In this document: positions 1-7,630 of the stretch, piece after piece
Layout of the letters: the number at the start of each line of letters is the position of its first letter
How positions within the stretch are numbered: the first letter of the stretch is position 1
Assembly: GCA_964503455.1 (NCBI GenBank)
Contig: CAZCZR010000021.1
Location: forward strand, 1-23,301
DNA from: CAZCZR01 sp964503455
Lineage (GTDB): Bacteria > Bacillota > Clostridia > UBA1381
DNA: 23,301 bases
Direction: 5' to 3'
Translations under genes and position numbers: made by a program
Notes under the pieces: generated by a model
Seen by the model: only the letters and a program-made list of their open reading frames with translations
The model's database searches: none
Told to the model about the DNA's origin: nothing

Positions 1-2
1 TT

Positions 3-22
3 TCCGCCCGCGCGGATTTTTT
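3..22 (+). terminator. Intrinsic terminator of an upstream gene (partial view)
   Basis: A 5-bp GC-rich hairpin (TCCGC / GCGGA around a four-base loop) is followed directly by six T. The stem may extend off the left edge. It would end transcription of a plus-strand gene lying before the window. Confidence 0.5.
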
Positions 23-77
23 GCCCGTCTTTTTGCAAAATGCGCCTATATTTTTTAAAAATTTCGGTAATTATGTA

Positions 78-106
78 TTTACGAAACGGGAATTTTGTGT
101 TATAAT
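78..106 (+). promoter_or_regulatory. Sigma-A type promoter of the first operon
   Basis: The -35 is TTTACG (78-83) and the -10 is TATAAT (101-106), with a 17-base spacer. The spacer AAACGGGAATTTTGTGT is nearly repeated at the right edge of the window (23288-23301) and in the Rrf2 promoter (13712-13728), so it may hold more than a plain promoter. Confidence 0.75.
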
Positions 107-124
107 ACATCTGAAAGCATGATG

Positions 125-167
125 TCCGCGCCGCCCCGAAAAGCGTCGAAAGAGGATCCGGCGCGGA
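125..167 (+). promoter_or_regulatory. Leader hairpin before the first gene
   Basis: TCCGCGCC (125-132) pairs perfectly with GGCGCGGA (160-167) around a 27-base loop. The stem ends about 10 bases before the ribosome site AGAGG of the gene at 182 and starts about 12 bases after the expected transcription start. It could tune translation or protect the 5' end. No U-run follows, so it is not a terminator. Confidence 0.45.
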
Positions 168-181
168 GCTGTAAAAGAGGT

Positions 182-433
182 ATGAACATGGAAAAAACAT
201 TTTGCGCGGATAAAATATTTTCCGCGGATATAGACAAAAGCTGTGCCGTGTGCGAGTATTCCTCGCCGGCGGCGGGGGTGGAAACGCATTTGAGCTGCGC
301 GGCAAGGCATGAGTATGTACCGATATACACCGAAGGCTGCCCGATGTTCCGCTTTGATATTTTCAAGCGCCCCGTAAGGCGGAGAAAAAAGCTTGACACG
401 TCGGGCTTTTCAAAAGAGGATTTTGCGCTGTAA
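182..433 (+). CDS. Small four-cysteine protein, uncharacterised
   Basis: This is an 83-residue protein. The start at 182 is chosen because AGAGG lies just before it; an in-frame ATG at 188 is also possible, and the longer frame reaching back to 95 overlaps the promoter. It has CxxC at residues 21-24, Cys39 and Cys53 in a GCPMFRFD context, then a basic stretch (RPVRRRKKLD). The spacing suggests a small metal, probably zinc, site. It resembles short clostridial proteins with a CxxCEY...C...CxxFxYDxxKR pattern that have no known function; that likeness is from memory. It is the first gene of the operon, 15 bases before the phosphatase gene. Its function is unknown. Confidence 0.7.
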   Translation: MNMEKTFCADKIFSADIDKSCAVCEYSSPAAGVETHLSCAARHEYVPIYTEGCPMFRFDIFKRPVRRRKKLDTSGFSKEDFAL

Positions 434-448
434 AGATAGGGTGATAAA

Positions 449-1243
449 ATGCTGGACTTTCATTCGCATATACTTTTTAATTTTGACGACGGACCAAAGA
501 CAATAGAAGAATCGCTGCAAATGCTGCGCCGCTCAAAGGACGCCGGCGCGGACACGGTCATATCGACATCTCACTGCTATCCGCACTCGAAAGACGGCGT
601 GGAGGAGTTTTTAGACCGCCGCGAACGCCGTTTCGCGGAGATTGAAGCCGTGACAAACAAAGATCCTGACGGTTACCCGCGTCTTATAAAGGGCTGCGAG
701 GTACATCTGACGGGCGATATTGCCGCGATCGAGGACATTGAAAAGCTGTGTATCGAGGACACGGACTATATGCTTGTTGAGCTGCCGTATGTGATAAACA
801 ACGAAACGCCGGATCTTGTATACAACCTCACCTTAAAGGGCATAAAACCGGTCATGGCGCATATAGAACGCTACGCCGACTGCGATGCTTATGCGCTTGA
901 GAACCTGTTCTCGCTGGGTGTGCTGTATCAGGTAAACGCCGACACGCTTGCGGAAGCGCCGAGAAAAACGGTGTATGAGCTGATAGAGTCGGGACACTGT
1001 CATGTGATAGGCTCGGATATGCACAATTTAACGTACCGTCCGCCATGCGTTGAAAAAGGGTATAACGCCGTCGCAAAATATTACGGAGAAGAAGCGGCGG
1101 AGCTTCTTGAACAAAACGCGCGGAATATAATAAAAAACAAGCCGATAGACCTGTATGCGGGACACAATTTTAAAAGAGTGCCGGCTTTCAAAAGATTATT
1201 GCGCACCGACCGGAGGAAAGACAATGATACAAACAAGCGATAA
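449..1243 (+). CDS. CpsB/YwqE-type PHP-domain tyrosine phosphatase
   Basis: This 264-residue protein belongs to the PHP metallophosphoesterase family. Manganese-dependent CpsB, Wzb-type and YwqE enzymes of this family remove phosphate from bacterial tyrosine kinases that control capsule and exopolysaccharide export. The metal ligands are in place: HSH at residues 5-7 followed by DDG (13-15), His42 in the TSH motif, Glu84, the AHIER motif (His138, Glu140) and GSDMHN (Asp190, His192). Length matches the family. No tyrosine kinase or chain-length regulator lies in the window, so the partner is elsewhere or the enzyme serves another substrate. The 3' end overlaps the next gene by 20 bases, which suggests coupling. 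The family call is firm and the substrate is inferred. Confidence 0.88.
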   Translation: MLDFHSHILFNFDDGPKTIEESLQMLRRSKDAGADTVISTSHCYPHSKDGVEEFLDRRERRFAEIEAVTNKDPDGYPRLIKGCEVHLTGDIAAIEDIEKLCIEDTDYMLVELPYVINNETPDLVYNLTLKGIKPVMAHIERYADCDAYALENLFSLGVLYQVNADTLAEAPRKTVYELIESGHCHVIGSDMHNLTYRPPCVEKGYNAVAKYYGEEAAELLEQNARNIIKNKPIDLYAGHNFKRVPAFKRLLRTDRRKDNDTNKR

Positions 1244-1511
1244 ATCAAAAAAGAGATTGTACAAGGCTGTACTTGCAATAAAGGACGAGAAGGAGTGCGA
1301 AGCGTTTTTGACGGATCTTTGCTCGGCGGGGGAGATCAATTCCCTGTGCCAGCGCATTGAAGTCGCGATGATGCTTGACAGAGGCTGCACCTACGCGGAG
1401 ATCAATGACAGCACCAAGGCATCGACGGCAACCATATGCCGCGTCAACCGCGCGTTCTCCGACGGCGAGTTCGGGTACAAGACCATAATACCCCGCATCC
1501 GCGAGGAATGA
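1224..1511 (+). CDS. YerC/YecD-family TrpR-like DNA-binding protein
   Basis: This 95-residue protein has the TrpR-repressor fold. Its central part matches the YerC/YecD family pattern: LYKAVLAIKDEKECEAFLTDLC, then EINSLCQRIEVA, then the helix-turn-helix around YAEINDSTKASTATICRVNR. The start at 1224 is chosen for the strong GGAGG site at 1212-1216; the in-frame start at 1155 lies deep in the phosphatase gene. It overlaps the phosphatase gene by 20 bases. Family members are small and poorly characterised; a repressor role is inferred from fold only. An operator cannot be named. The gene ends 13 bases before the methyltransferase gene. Confidence 0.85.
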   Translation: MIQTSDKSKKRLYKAVLAIKDEKECEAFLTDLCSAGEINSLCQRIEVAMMLDRGCTYAEINDSTKASTATICRVNRAFSDGEFGYKTIIPRIREE

Positions 1512-1524
1512 AAGGATTGAATGT

Positions 1525-2289
1525 ATGAGCTATACATCTATGGCTGCCGTTTATGACAGGCTGATGCGCGCCGATGTGGATTATGAGGCGATAGCGGACA
1601 GGATAGAAACGCTTTTTTCCGAATACGGGAAAAGCCCCCGCATAATATGCGATCTTGCGGCGGGGACGGGCAATGTGACGCTGCCCATGGCGCGGCGCGG
1701 CTATGATATGATAGCCGTTGACAGCTCGGCGGATATGCTCGGCATCGCAAGGGAAAAAGCCGCCGATGAGGGACTTGACGTCCTGTGCGTATGCCAGGAT
1801 ATGGCGGATCTCGACCTTTACGGAAGCGCGGACGCGTTTTTGTGCATGATAGACGGCTTTAATTACATTCTTGAACCGAAGCGGCTTAAGAAAATTTTTT
1901 CAAGGATAAACGACTGCTTCCTGAGCTGGGGCGGCGTGTTTATTTTTGATATTTCCTCGGCGTACAAGCTGGAGCATATACTTGGTGACAACACCTTTGT
2001 CTATGACGACGGAGATCTGTATTACGTGTGGAGGAACAAGCTCTGCCGTCCGGCGGGACTTGAATTTCTTGATCTGACGTTTTTTGAGAAGAAAAAGCGC
2101 GGCTACAGGCGTTTTTGCGAAACGCAGATACAAAAGGCGTATACGGCGGAGTGTATCGAGCGGCTGCTTTTGAAGGCGGGATTTAGGGATATACGCGCCT
2201 TTGACGGCTTTACAAAAAACGCGCCTTCGCAAACGAGCGAGAGAATACTGTTCTCCTGCAGAAAGGCTTATGAAAATGAGGAAGTATAA
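1525..2289 (+). CDS. Class I SAM-dependent methyltransferase
   Basis: This 254-residue protein has the Rossmann methyltransferase fold. Motif I is CDLAAGTGN (residues 42-50), the acidic SAM-ribose residue is Asp66 (AVDSS), and later segments read FLCMIDGFNYI and WGGVFIFDISSAYKL, typical of small-molecule methyltransferases in the YqeM/UbiE-like group. The N-terminus (SYTSMAAVYDRLM) is the usual substrate-proximal helix. The substrate cannot be read from the sequence. It follows the regulator gene by 13 bases and overlaps the next gene by 20, so it is cotranscribed. Methyl transfer here yields S-adenosylhomocysteine, which the ahcY product in this window can hydrolyse. Confidence 0.85.
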   Translation: MSYTSMAAVYDRLMRADVDYEAIADRIETLFSEYGKSPRIICDLAAGTGNVTLPMARRGYDMIAVDSSADMLGIAREKAADEGLDVLCVCQDMADLDLYGSADAFLCMIDGFNYILEPKRLKKIFSRINDCFLSWGGVFIFDISSAYKLEHILGDNTFVYDDGDLYYVWRNKLCRPAGLEFLDLTFFEKKKRGYRRFCETQIQKAYTAECIERLLLKAGFRDIRAFDGFTKNAPSQTSERILFSCRKAYENEEV

Positions 2290-3055
2290 GACCGCCGCCG
2301 TGATAGCGGCTGCCGCTGTTATTGCCGCGGCATTTATGGCGGCATACGCAAGCATGACAGGGAAGGAAAACGGAAACGATATGAAAAAGATACGAATAAT
2401 GCCCTTGGGCGACTCGATAACGGACGGCTTCACAACGCCGGGCGGATACAGAAATACCTTGTGCGCGCTGATAGAGGAGAACGGGCTGTCGGAAAAAGCG
2501 GAATTTTGCGGCTCGCAATGCTCAGGCAGCGGATATGACGGCAGGCACGAGGGTCATCCGGGATGGGCGACCGTGACGATAGATCCGGCGAAAGGAGATC
2601 CGGGCGGGGAGTACCGCGAGGGCATCACGGAGCAGCTTGAGGCGTGGCTTGAAGCGGCGAAGCCGGACATTGTGCTTTTGCAGATAGGCACAAACGACAT
2701 CATAAGCGGATACAGGCTTGAATCGCTGGGTGAAAGATTTGAGCGCATAGCGGACACTGTGCTTGCGGCTTTGCCGGAGGACGGCAGGCTGTATGCGGCA
2801 ACGATACCTTACATGGACGGCACGCGTCACGTGTTCCTGCCGCCGGACACCGACCCCGAAGCGCTTGACGAGGCTGTCGGGGATTATAACGAGAAAATCC
2901 GCGCGGCGGCCGAGAAAAGGGACAGAATGTACATAGCGGAGATAAACGGCGTTTTGGATAAATCCGACCTTGCCGACGGCGTGCATCCGTCCGAGGAGGG
3001 ATACGAAAAAATGGGACGGTTCTGGTACGGCATTGTGCAAGACCTTCTTCAATAA
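2270..3055 (+). CDS. Membrane-anchored or secreted SGNH/GDSL hydrolase
   Basis: This is a 261-residue esterase or lipase-fold hydrolase. The start at 2270 (or ATG 2276) gives a basic tip followed by an Ala-rich hydrophobic segment (residues 8-27), a signal peptide or anchor. Catalytic blocks are all present: GDSITDG with Ser49, a Gly residue region near GRHEGHPGW (block II-like), GTND with Asn142, and DGVHPSEEGY with Asp236 and His239. Such enzymes remove acetyl or acyl groups from polysaccharides or lipids outside the cell. It overlaps the methyltransferase gene by 20 bases. Its place between a CpsB-type phosphatase and a NAGPA-family protein favours a role on surface glycans, but that is inference. 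Confidence 0.85.
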   Translation: MKMRKYKTAAVIAAAAVIAAAFMAAYASMTGKENGNDMKKIRIMPLGDSITDGFTTPGGYRNTLCALIEENGLSEKAEFCGSQCSGSGYDGRHEGHPGWATVTIDPAKGDPGGEYREGITEQLEAWLEAAKPDIVLLQIGTNDIISGYRLESLGERFERIADTVLAALPEDGRLYAATIPYMDGTRHVFLPPDTDPEALDEAVGDYNEKIRAAAEKRDRMYIAEINGVLDKSDLADGVHPSEEGYEKMGRFWYGIVQDLLQ

Positions 3056-3056
3056 C

Positions 3057-3076
3057 CGCACAGTGAGGAGTGTGCG
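3057..3076 (+). promoter_or_regulatory. Hairpin presenting the ribosome site in its loop
   Basis: CGCACA (3057-3062) pairs with TGTGCG (3071-3076) and leaves the 8-base loop GTGAGGAG, which contains the ribosome site for the gene at 3080. The hairpin starts two bases after the previous stop codon. Confidence 0.5.
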
Positions 3077-3079
3077 TTT

Positions 3080-4225
3080 ATGAATATGCGGACAAACATA
3101 AATCATAACGTGAAAAACAATACGGAAACGAAAGCGGAGACGCACCGTGCGAAAAGGCGCGGCGCGAACAGGGAAAAGAAAAAGAAAAAAGAACGCGTAC
3201 ACAGCCGCTTTTCGGTGCTGCTTGCGGCGGTCATCGTGCTGATGAACTGCTATTACGCGTTCACGTTTATAAACATACCGCCGCTGCGTTTCATGCGCAA
3301 CCTTTGGATCGAAACGGCTATGACAACCATGCGTCATCAATGGCTTGCAACGTATTTCTTCCCCGATTTTATCATAGACGAGGTCATGTCGCAGCAGACC
3401 AAGCCGCTTGACTCTGTGCTGAACGCCGACGGCGGCAAGGGAGAATGGTCTGTGCCGGAGGACGTTCTGGGGCAGAAGGAGCTTGAGATCGGCGACGAGG
3501 ATATTGCGGGCAATAAAATACTTGTAAACAACATAGAGCAGGGAATAATAATCAGCGAGCTGAAAACGGGTTCCTATTCCGGCAGAATGGTTATGATCGA
3601 CGATCCGGGCAGAGTGGTTGTGGGATATACCAAGAGTCAAGGAAAGATAGGCATGAAGATAGCGGATTTCCTTGACGAATACGACGCCGTGGTCGGCATG
3701 AACGCGTCCGGCTTTTACGATTCGGGCGGACACGGCAACGGCGGCGAGGTGCTTGGACGTTCCATGAGCTTCGGCAAGAGCTGGGGCGAATATGACGCTG
3801 ACATGGACAGCATCTGCTTTGACTCCATGAACCGTCTTATCGTCGGGAAAATGGAGAACTGGGAGAAGTACGATGTGCGTGACGGAATACAGTTTACGCC
3901 GGTGCTTGTCGCGGACGGCGAAAAGTATCTGTCGGGAAGCGGCGGATACGGACTTCAGCCGAGGACGTGTATCGGTCAGCGCTGGGACGGAGCGGTGCTG
4001 TTTTTGGTGATAGACGGCAGACAGCCGGGTCACAGTGTCGGCGCAACCATGTCCGACTGCGCGGATATAATGATGCAGTACGACGCAAAGACGGCTGTGG
4101 CGTGTGACGGCGGCAGCTCGGCGGTGCTTGCCTATGACGGCAGAGTTATAACCAAGCCCTCCGGCGGCGACAGGAAAAACGGCAGGTATCTGCCGAACGC
4201 GTTTTTGGTAAAGAGAAAGCAGTGA
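3080..4225 (+). CDS. Phosphodiester glycosidase (NAGPA-family) membrane protein
   Basis: This 381-residue protein starts with a very basic cytoplasmic tail (residues 23-40, rich in Lys and Arg), one membrane segment (about 44-64), then an extracytoplasmic domain of the NAGPA / phosphodiester alpha-N-acetylglucosaminidase family (residues about 145-380). Typical features are GMNASGFYD (207-214), RTCIGQ (295-300), VIDGRQPGHSVG (310-321) and CDGGSSAVL (342-350). Bacterial members sit in exopolysaccharide and cell-wall regions and are thought to cleave sugar-phosphodiester bonds. It is the last gene of the operon and is followed by an intrinsic terminator. The exact substrate is unknown. Confidence 0.88.
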   Translation: MNMRTNINHNVKNNTETKAETHRAKRRGANREKKKKKERVHSRFSVLLAAVIVLMNCYYAFTFINIPPLRFMRNLWIETAMTTMRHQWLATYFFPDFIIDEVMSQQTKPLDSVLNADGGKGEWSVPEDVLGQKELEIGDEDIAGNKILVNNIEQGIIISELKTGSYSGRMVMIDDPGRVVVGYTKSQGKIGMKIADFLDEYDAVVGMNASGFYDSGGHGNGGEVLGRSMSFGKSWGEYDADMDSICFDSMNRLIVGKMENWEKYDVRDGIQFTPVLVADGEKYLSGSGGYGLQPRTCIGQRWDGAVLFLVIDGRQPGHSVGATMSDCADIMMQYDAKTAVACDGGSSAVLAYDGRVITKPSGGDRKNGRYLPNAFLVKRKQ

Positions 4226-4271
4226 TAGCGAAAGCCGGTTTAATGCGGGCGTTATACCGCAATTATGCGCT

Positions 4272-4305
4272 GCCGTTTCCAACAACGGAGACGGCGGCTT
4301 TTTTT
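4272..4305 (+). terminator. Intrinsic terminator of the first operon
   Basis: GCCGTTTCC (4272-4280) pairs with GGAGACGGC (4287-4295), 9 bp including one G-U, around AACAAC, then GGC and seven T. It lies about 45 bases after the glycosidase stop codon. Confidence 0.85.
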
Positions 4306-4326
4306 GCAATAAATCATTTCAAACCC

Positions 4327-4355
4327 TTGCAATTTCAGGGCAAATGTGGTATAAT
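4327..4355 (+). promoter_or_regulatory. gyrA promoter
   Basis: The -35 is TTGCAA (4327-4332), the spacer is 17 bases, and the -10 is TATAAT (4350-4355) with a TGTGG extended part. The leader of about 80 bases ends in a strong AGGAGGT site eight bases before the gyrA ATG. A second TATAAT occurs a few bases downstream. Confidence 0.75.
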
Positions 4356-4444
4356 GTATATATAATGCTAAGTGTCTGTCCGTGACGCTTGCGAATAAAA
4401 TGATCATGAGCGCATAAGCGCTTTAATACAGGAGGTACTTCCAA

Positions 4445-6952
4445 ATGGCTCGAAAAGCAAAAGAAAAAGAGCTTAACATGGATGCGATAGCCAACCAGAA
4501 AATCGTTGACGTGGGTCTTAACAGCGAGATGAAAAAATCGTATATTTCCTATGCAATGAGCGTTATCGTCAGCCGCGCTTTGCCCGATGTGCGCGACGGC
4601 ATGAAGCCGGTACACAGACGTATCCTTTACGATATGTACGAGGGCAAGCTTTTTTATGAAAATGACTTCAGGAAATCCGCCACCACCGTCGGAAGCGTGC
4701 TGGGTAAATATCATCCTCACGGCGACGCGTCGGTGTATGACGCGATGGTGCGTCTGGGGCAGGATTTCTCGCTAAGATACCCGCTTGTGCAGGGAAAGGG
4801 AAACTTCGGTTCGATAGACGGCGACCCGCCCGCTGCATACAGATACACCGAGGCGAAAATGTCGAAGCTCGCGGCGCTGATGCTTTCCGATATAGACAAG
4901 GAAACCGTTGACTTCGGCCCGAACTTTGACGATAAGCTGAAAGAGCCGCAGGTGCTTCCGGCAAGATTCCCGAATCTGCTTGTAAACGGCTCCGCCGGCA
5001 TAGCCGTCGGTATGGCGACCAATATCCCGCCTCACAATCTGTGCGAGGTCATCGACGGCATCATAGCCGTTATGGAGGATCCGCTGATTACTTTTGACGA
5101 GCTGCTTACCTACATCAAAGGCCCCGACTTCCCTACGGGCGCCATGATAATGGGCAAATCGGGCATAAGGAGCGCCTATGCCACGGGCAGGGGCAGAATA
5201 ATAATGCGCGCCCGCGCCGAAATAGAAGAATATGAAAACGGCAGACAGCGCATAGTAATATCGGAAATACCGTATCAGGTCAACAAGCAAAAGCTTGAGC
5301 GCCATATAGACGAGCTGTCCCGCGAGGGCAGGATAGAGGGCATAGCCTCCACAAGGGACGAGTCCGATGAAAACATTCACCTTATAGTCGAGCTGAAAAA
5401 GGGCGCTAACGCCAATGTTGTGCTGAACAACCTCTACAAGTTCACCTCCATGCAGGAGACCTTCGGCGTTATAATGATAGCGCTTGTGGACAACGAGCCG
5501 AAGCTGCTTTCGTTAAGGCAGATGCTTGATTACTATATCGCTCATCAGGAGGATGTTATCACACGCCGTACAATATTCGACCTGAAAAAGGCCGAGGAAC
5601 GCGCTCATCTGCTTGAGGGCTACAAGACGGCGATAGACAACATTGACGAGGTTATAAAGATTATACGCTCATCGAAGAGTATTGCCGATGCAAAGAATAA
5701 TCTGTGCGAAAGATTCGCGCTTGACGATATTCAGTCCACAGCGATAGTACAGATGCCTTTGGGACGGCTTTCCGGCATGGAAAGAGATAAAATAGAAACG
5801 GAATACGAGGAGGTTCTCGCCAAGATAGCCGATTATAAGGACATACTTTCAAGCGAGACGCGCGTTCACGAGATAATCAAGTCCGATCTTCTTGCCGTAA
5901 AGGAAAAGTACGGCGATGACAGGCGCACGGAAATATGCCCCGTGGCAAACGAGATCGACATGGAGGATCTTATAGACGAGGAGGACGTTATAATAACCGT
6001 TACCCACAACGGATATATCAAGCGTCTGCCGGTGGATACCTATAAAACGCAGCACAGGGGCGGCAGAGGCATAGCCGGTCTTACAACGCGCGAGGAGGAT
6101 TTCGCCGAGCATATGTTCTCGACATCAACCCACGATACGCTTTTATTCTTCACAACGCGCGGTATTTGCTACAAGCTTAAAGCGTACCAGATACCAGAGG
6201 GCGGAAGGACCGCGAAAGGGACTGCCGTTGTTAATCTGCTGCCGCTTGAGGACGGCGAGCAGGTAAGCGCTGTGCTTAATGTGGACAGCTTCGAGGCGGG
6301 AAGGTATATCACGTTTATAACGAAAAACGGCATTATCAAGCGCACGGGGCTTATGAATTATTCGCGCGTGCGTCAAAACGGCCTGAGGGCGATAGGTCTC
6401 GGCGAGGATGACGAGCTTATAAAGGTCATGATAACAGACGGCGGCAGCGACATCATGGTCGTGACACGTATGGGTATGTGCATACGCTTTGCGGAAAGCG
6501 ACGTCCGCGAAACGGGCAGAACAGCCATTGGCGTAAGAGCCGTAAGGCTTCGCGAGGGCGACAGCGTGATCGGGGCGGTAAACCCCGCCGAAAGCGCCAA
6601 GCTTCTGACGGTGACGGAAAACGGCTACGGCAAAAAGACCTCGCTTGACGAATTTAACGTTCAAAACCGCGGCGGCATAGGCGTAAGAGCATACAAGATC
6701 ACAGGCAAAACGGGCCCGCTTGCCGGAGTGCAGATGGTTACCGATGACGATGATATAATGATGATAACCTCCGATGGCGTTGTTATAAGGATCCACACCG
6801 CGGAAATAAGCACCTACGGCAGAAATACACAGGGCGTTAAGCTGATGCGTCTTGCGGACGGGGTGCGTGTGGCAAGCACGGCAAAGACCGCAGCGGTGGA
6901 CGGCGAAGCGGATGAAGCGGCTGAGGATATTGAAAGGAATGAGGAAGAATGA
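4445..6952 (+). CDS. gyrA: DNA gyrase subunit A
   Basis: This 835-residue protein is the breakage-reunion subunit of gyrase. It shows YAMSVIVSRALPDVRDGMKPVHRRILY near the N-terminus, the active-site tyrosine in RYTEAKM (Tyr134), and GSAGIAVGMATNIPPHNL. The C-terminal DNA-wrapping domain contains the GyrA box QHRGGRG (residues 536-542), which separates it from ParC, followed by the repeated blades (ITKNGIIKRT, VTENGYGKKT, ITSDGVVIRI). It ends in an acidic tail (DEAAEDIERNEEE). At the quinolone-determining site it reads HPHGDAS, with Ala95 where E. coli has Ser83, as in M. tuberculosis; Asp99 is kept. gyrB is not in the window. The stop overlaps the next start (ATGA). Confidence 0.97.
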   Translation: MARKAKEKELNMDAIANQKIVDVGLNSEMKKSYISYAMSVIVSRALPDVRDGMKPVHRRILYDMYEGKLFYENDFRKSATTVGSVLGKYHPHGDASVYDAMVRLGQDFSLRYPLVQGKGNFGSIDGDPPAAYRYTEAKMSKLAALMLSDIDKETVDFGPNFDDKLKEPQVLPARFPNLLVNGSAGIAVGMATNIPPHNLCEVIDGIIAVMEDPLITFDELLTYIKGPDFPTGAMIMGKSGIRSAYATGRGRIIMRARAEIEEYENGRQRIVISEIPYQVNKQKLERHIDELSREGRIEGIASTRDESDENIHLIVELKKGANANVVLNNLYKFTSMQETFGVIMIALVDNEPKLLSLRQMLDYYIAHQEDVITRRTIFDLKKAEERAHLLEGYKTAIDNIDEVIKIIRSSKSIADAKNNLCERFALDDIQSTAIVQMPLGRLSGMERDKIETEYEEVLAKIADYKDILSSETRVHEIIKSDLLAVKEKYGDDRRTEICPVANEIDMEDLIDEEDVIITVTHNGYIKRLPVDTYKTQHRGGRGIAGLTTREEDFAEHMFSTSTHDTLLFFTTRGICYKLKAYQIPEGGRTAKGTAVVNLLPLEDGEQVSAVLNVDSFEAGRYITFITKNGIIKRTGLMNYSRVRQNGLRAIGLGEDDELIKVMITDGGSDIMVVTRMGMCIRFAESDVRETGRTAIGVRAVRLREGDSVIGAVNPAESAKLLTVTENGYGKKTSLDEFNVQNRGGIGVRAYKITGKTGPLAGVQMVTDDDDIMMITSDGVVIRIHTAEISTYGRNTQGVKLMRLADGVRVASTAKTAAVDGEADEAAEDIERNEEE

Positions 6953-7596
6953 TAAAAAAATTGGTTCTTATATTATCGGCGATGGCGCTTGCTGTCGGCT
7001 GTATGACAGGCTGCTCCGGCACGGAGGCGGAAACAACTCCCAAGCCGTCTCCCTCGCAGACGGCAGCCGCGAACGAAGAGATAGATCCGGCAAAGCTTGA
7101 AAACACCGTACCGTTTACCATAACTCTCACCGACGGCAGAGTCATGAAGGGCGTTCTTTACCCCGATGTCGCGCCGGCGACGGTGGAGAATTTTATAAAG
7201 CTTTGTGACGAAGGCTTCTATACGGGACTTATCTTCCACAGGGTCATCCCCGGCTTTATGATACAGGGCGGCGGATACGATGAGAATATGACGCAGAAGG
7301 AAGCGGATCCCATAAAGGGCGAGTTTACGCAAAACGGCTTTGAAAACGACTTAAAGCATACCAGGGGCGTTCTCTCCATGGCAAGAACGAACGTGCCCGA
7401 TTCGGCGTCGAGCCAGTTCTTTATCATGCACGATGACGCGCCGCATCTTGACGGTCAGTACGCCGCGTTCGGCAAGATAACCGAAGGACTTGAGGTGTTG
7501 GACGAGATAGCCAACACCGAAACGGTAAAAACACAGTACAGCGAGGCCCAGCCCGTAACGCCGGTCGTGATACAGTCGATAACGATAGACCGCTAA
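6949..7596 (+). CDS. Lipoprotein cyclophilin-type peptidyl-prolyl isomerase
   Basis: This 215-residue protein catalyses cis-trans isomerisation at proline and is probably anchored outside the membrane. The N-terminus is a lipoprotein signal (basic tip, hydrophobic stretch, candidate lipid Cys18 or Cys22), then a low-complexity Thr/Pro/Ser/Glu linker to about residue 45. The cyclophilin domain (about 50-213) has FHRVIPGFMIQGGG, GVLSMART and SSQFFIMHDDAPHLDGQYAAFG. It is translationally coupled to gyrA through ATGA, an odd pairing that suggests shared transcription only. Its domain is closely related to the next gene and shares a 75-base identical DNA tract with it. It likely helps fold secreted proteins. 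Confidence 0.92.
   Translation: MIKKLVLILSAMALAVGCMTGCSGTEAETTPKPSPSQTAAANEEIDPAKLENTVPFTITLTDGRVMKGVLYPDVAPATVENFIKLCDEGFYTGLIFHRVIPGFMIQGGGYDENMTQKEADPIKGEFTQNGFENDLKHTRGVLSMARTNVPDSASSQFFIMHDDAPHLDGQYAAFGKITEGLEVLDEIANTETVKTQYSEAQPVTPVVIQSITIDR
7310..7474 (+). repeat. Copy 1 of the shared cyclophilin DNA segment
   Basis: Within this stretch, 7310-7341 (32 bases) and 7400-7474 (75 bases) are identical to 7833-7864 and 7923-7997 at a constant offset of 523 with no gaps. Flanking parts differ much more. This looks like gene conversion between tandem paralogues. Confidence 0.85.
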
Positions 7597-7630
7597 TCAC
7601 AGAACCGTTCCAAAAAAAGGAGACAATTTT

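Noticed and set aside
2522..4309. A 595-codon open frame on the minus strand over the hydrolase and glycosidase genes
   Set aside because: It is antisense to two well-supported genes, has no family motif, and its composition (His, Arg, Val rich) is that of a mirror frame.
4445..6952. ParC (topoisomerase IV) instead of GyrA
   Set aside because: The C-terminal domain has a GyrA box (QHRGGRG) and gyrase-type blade repeats.
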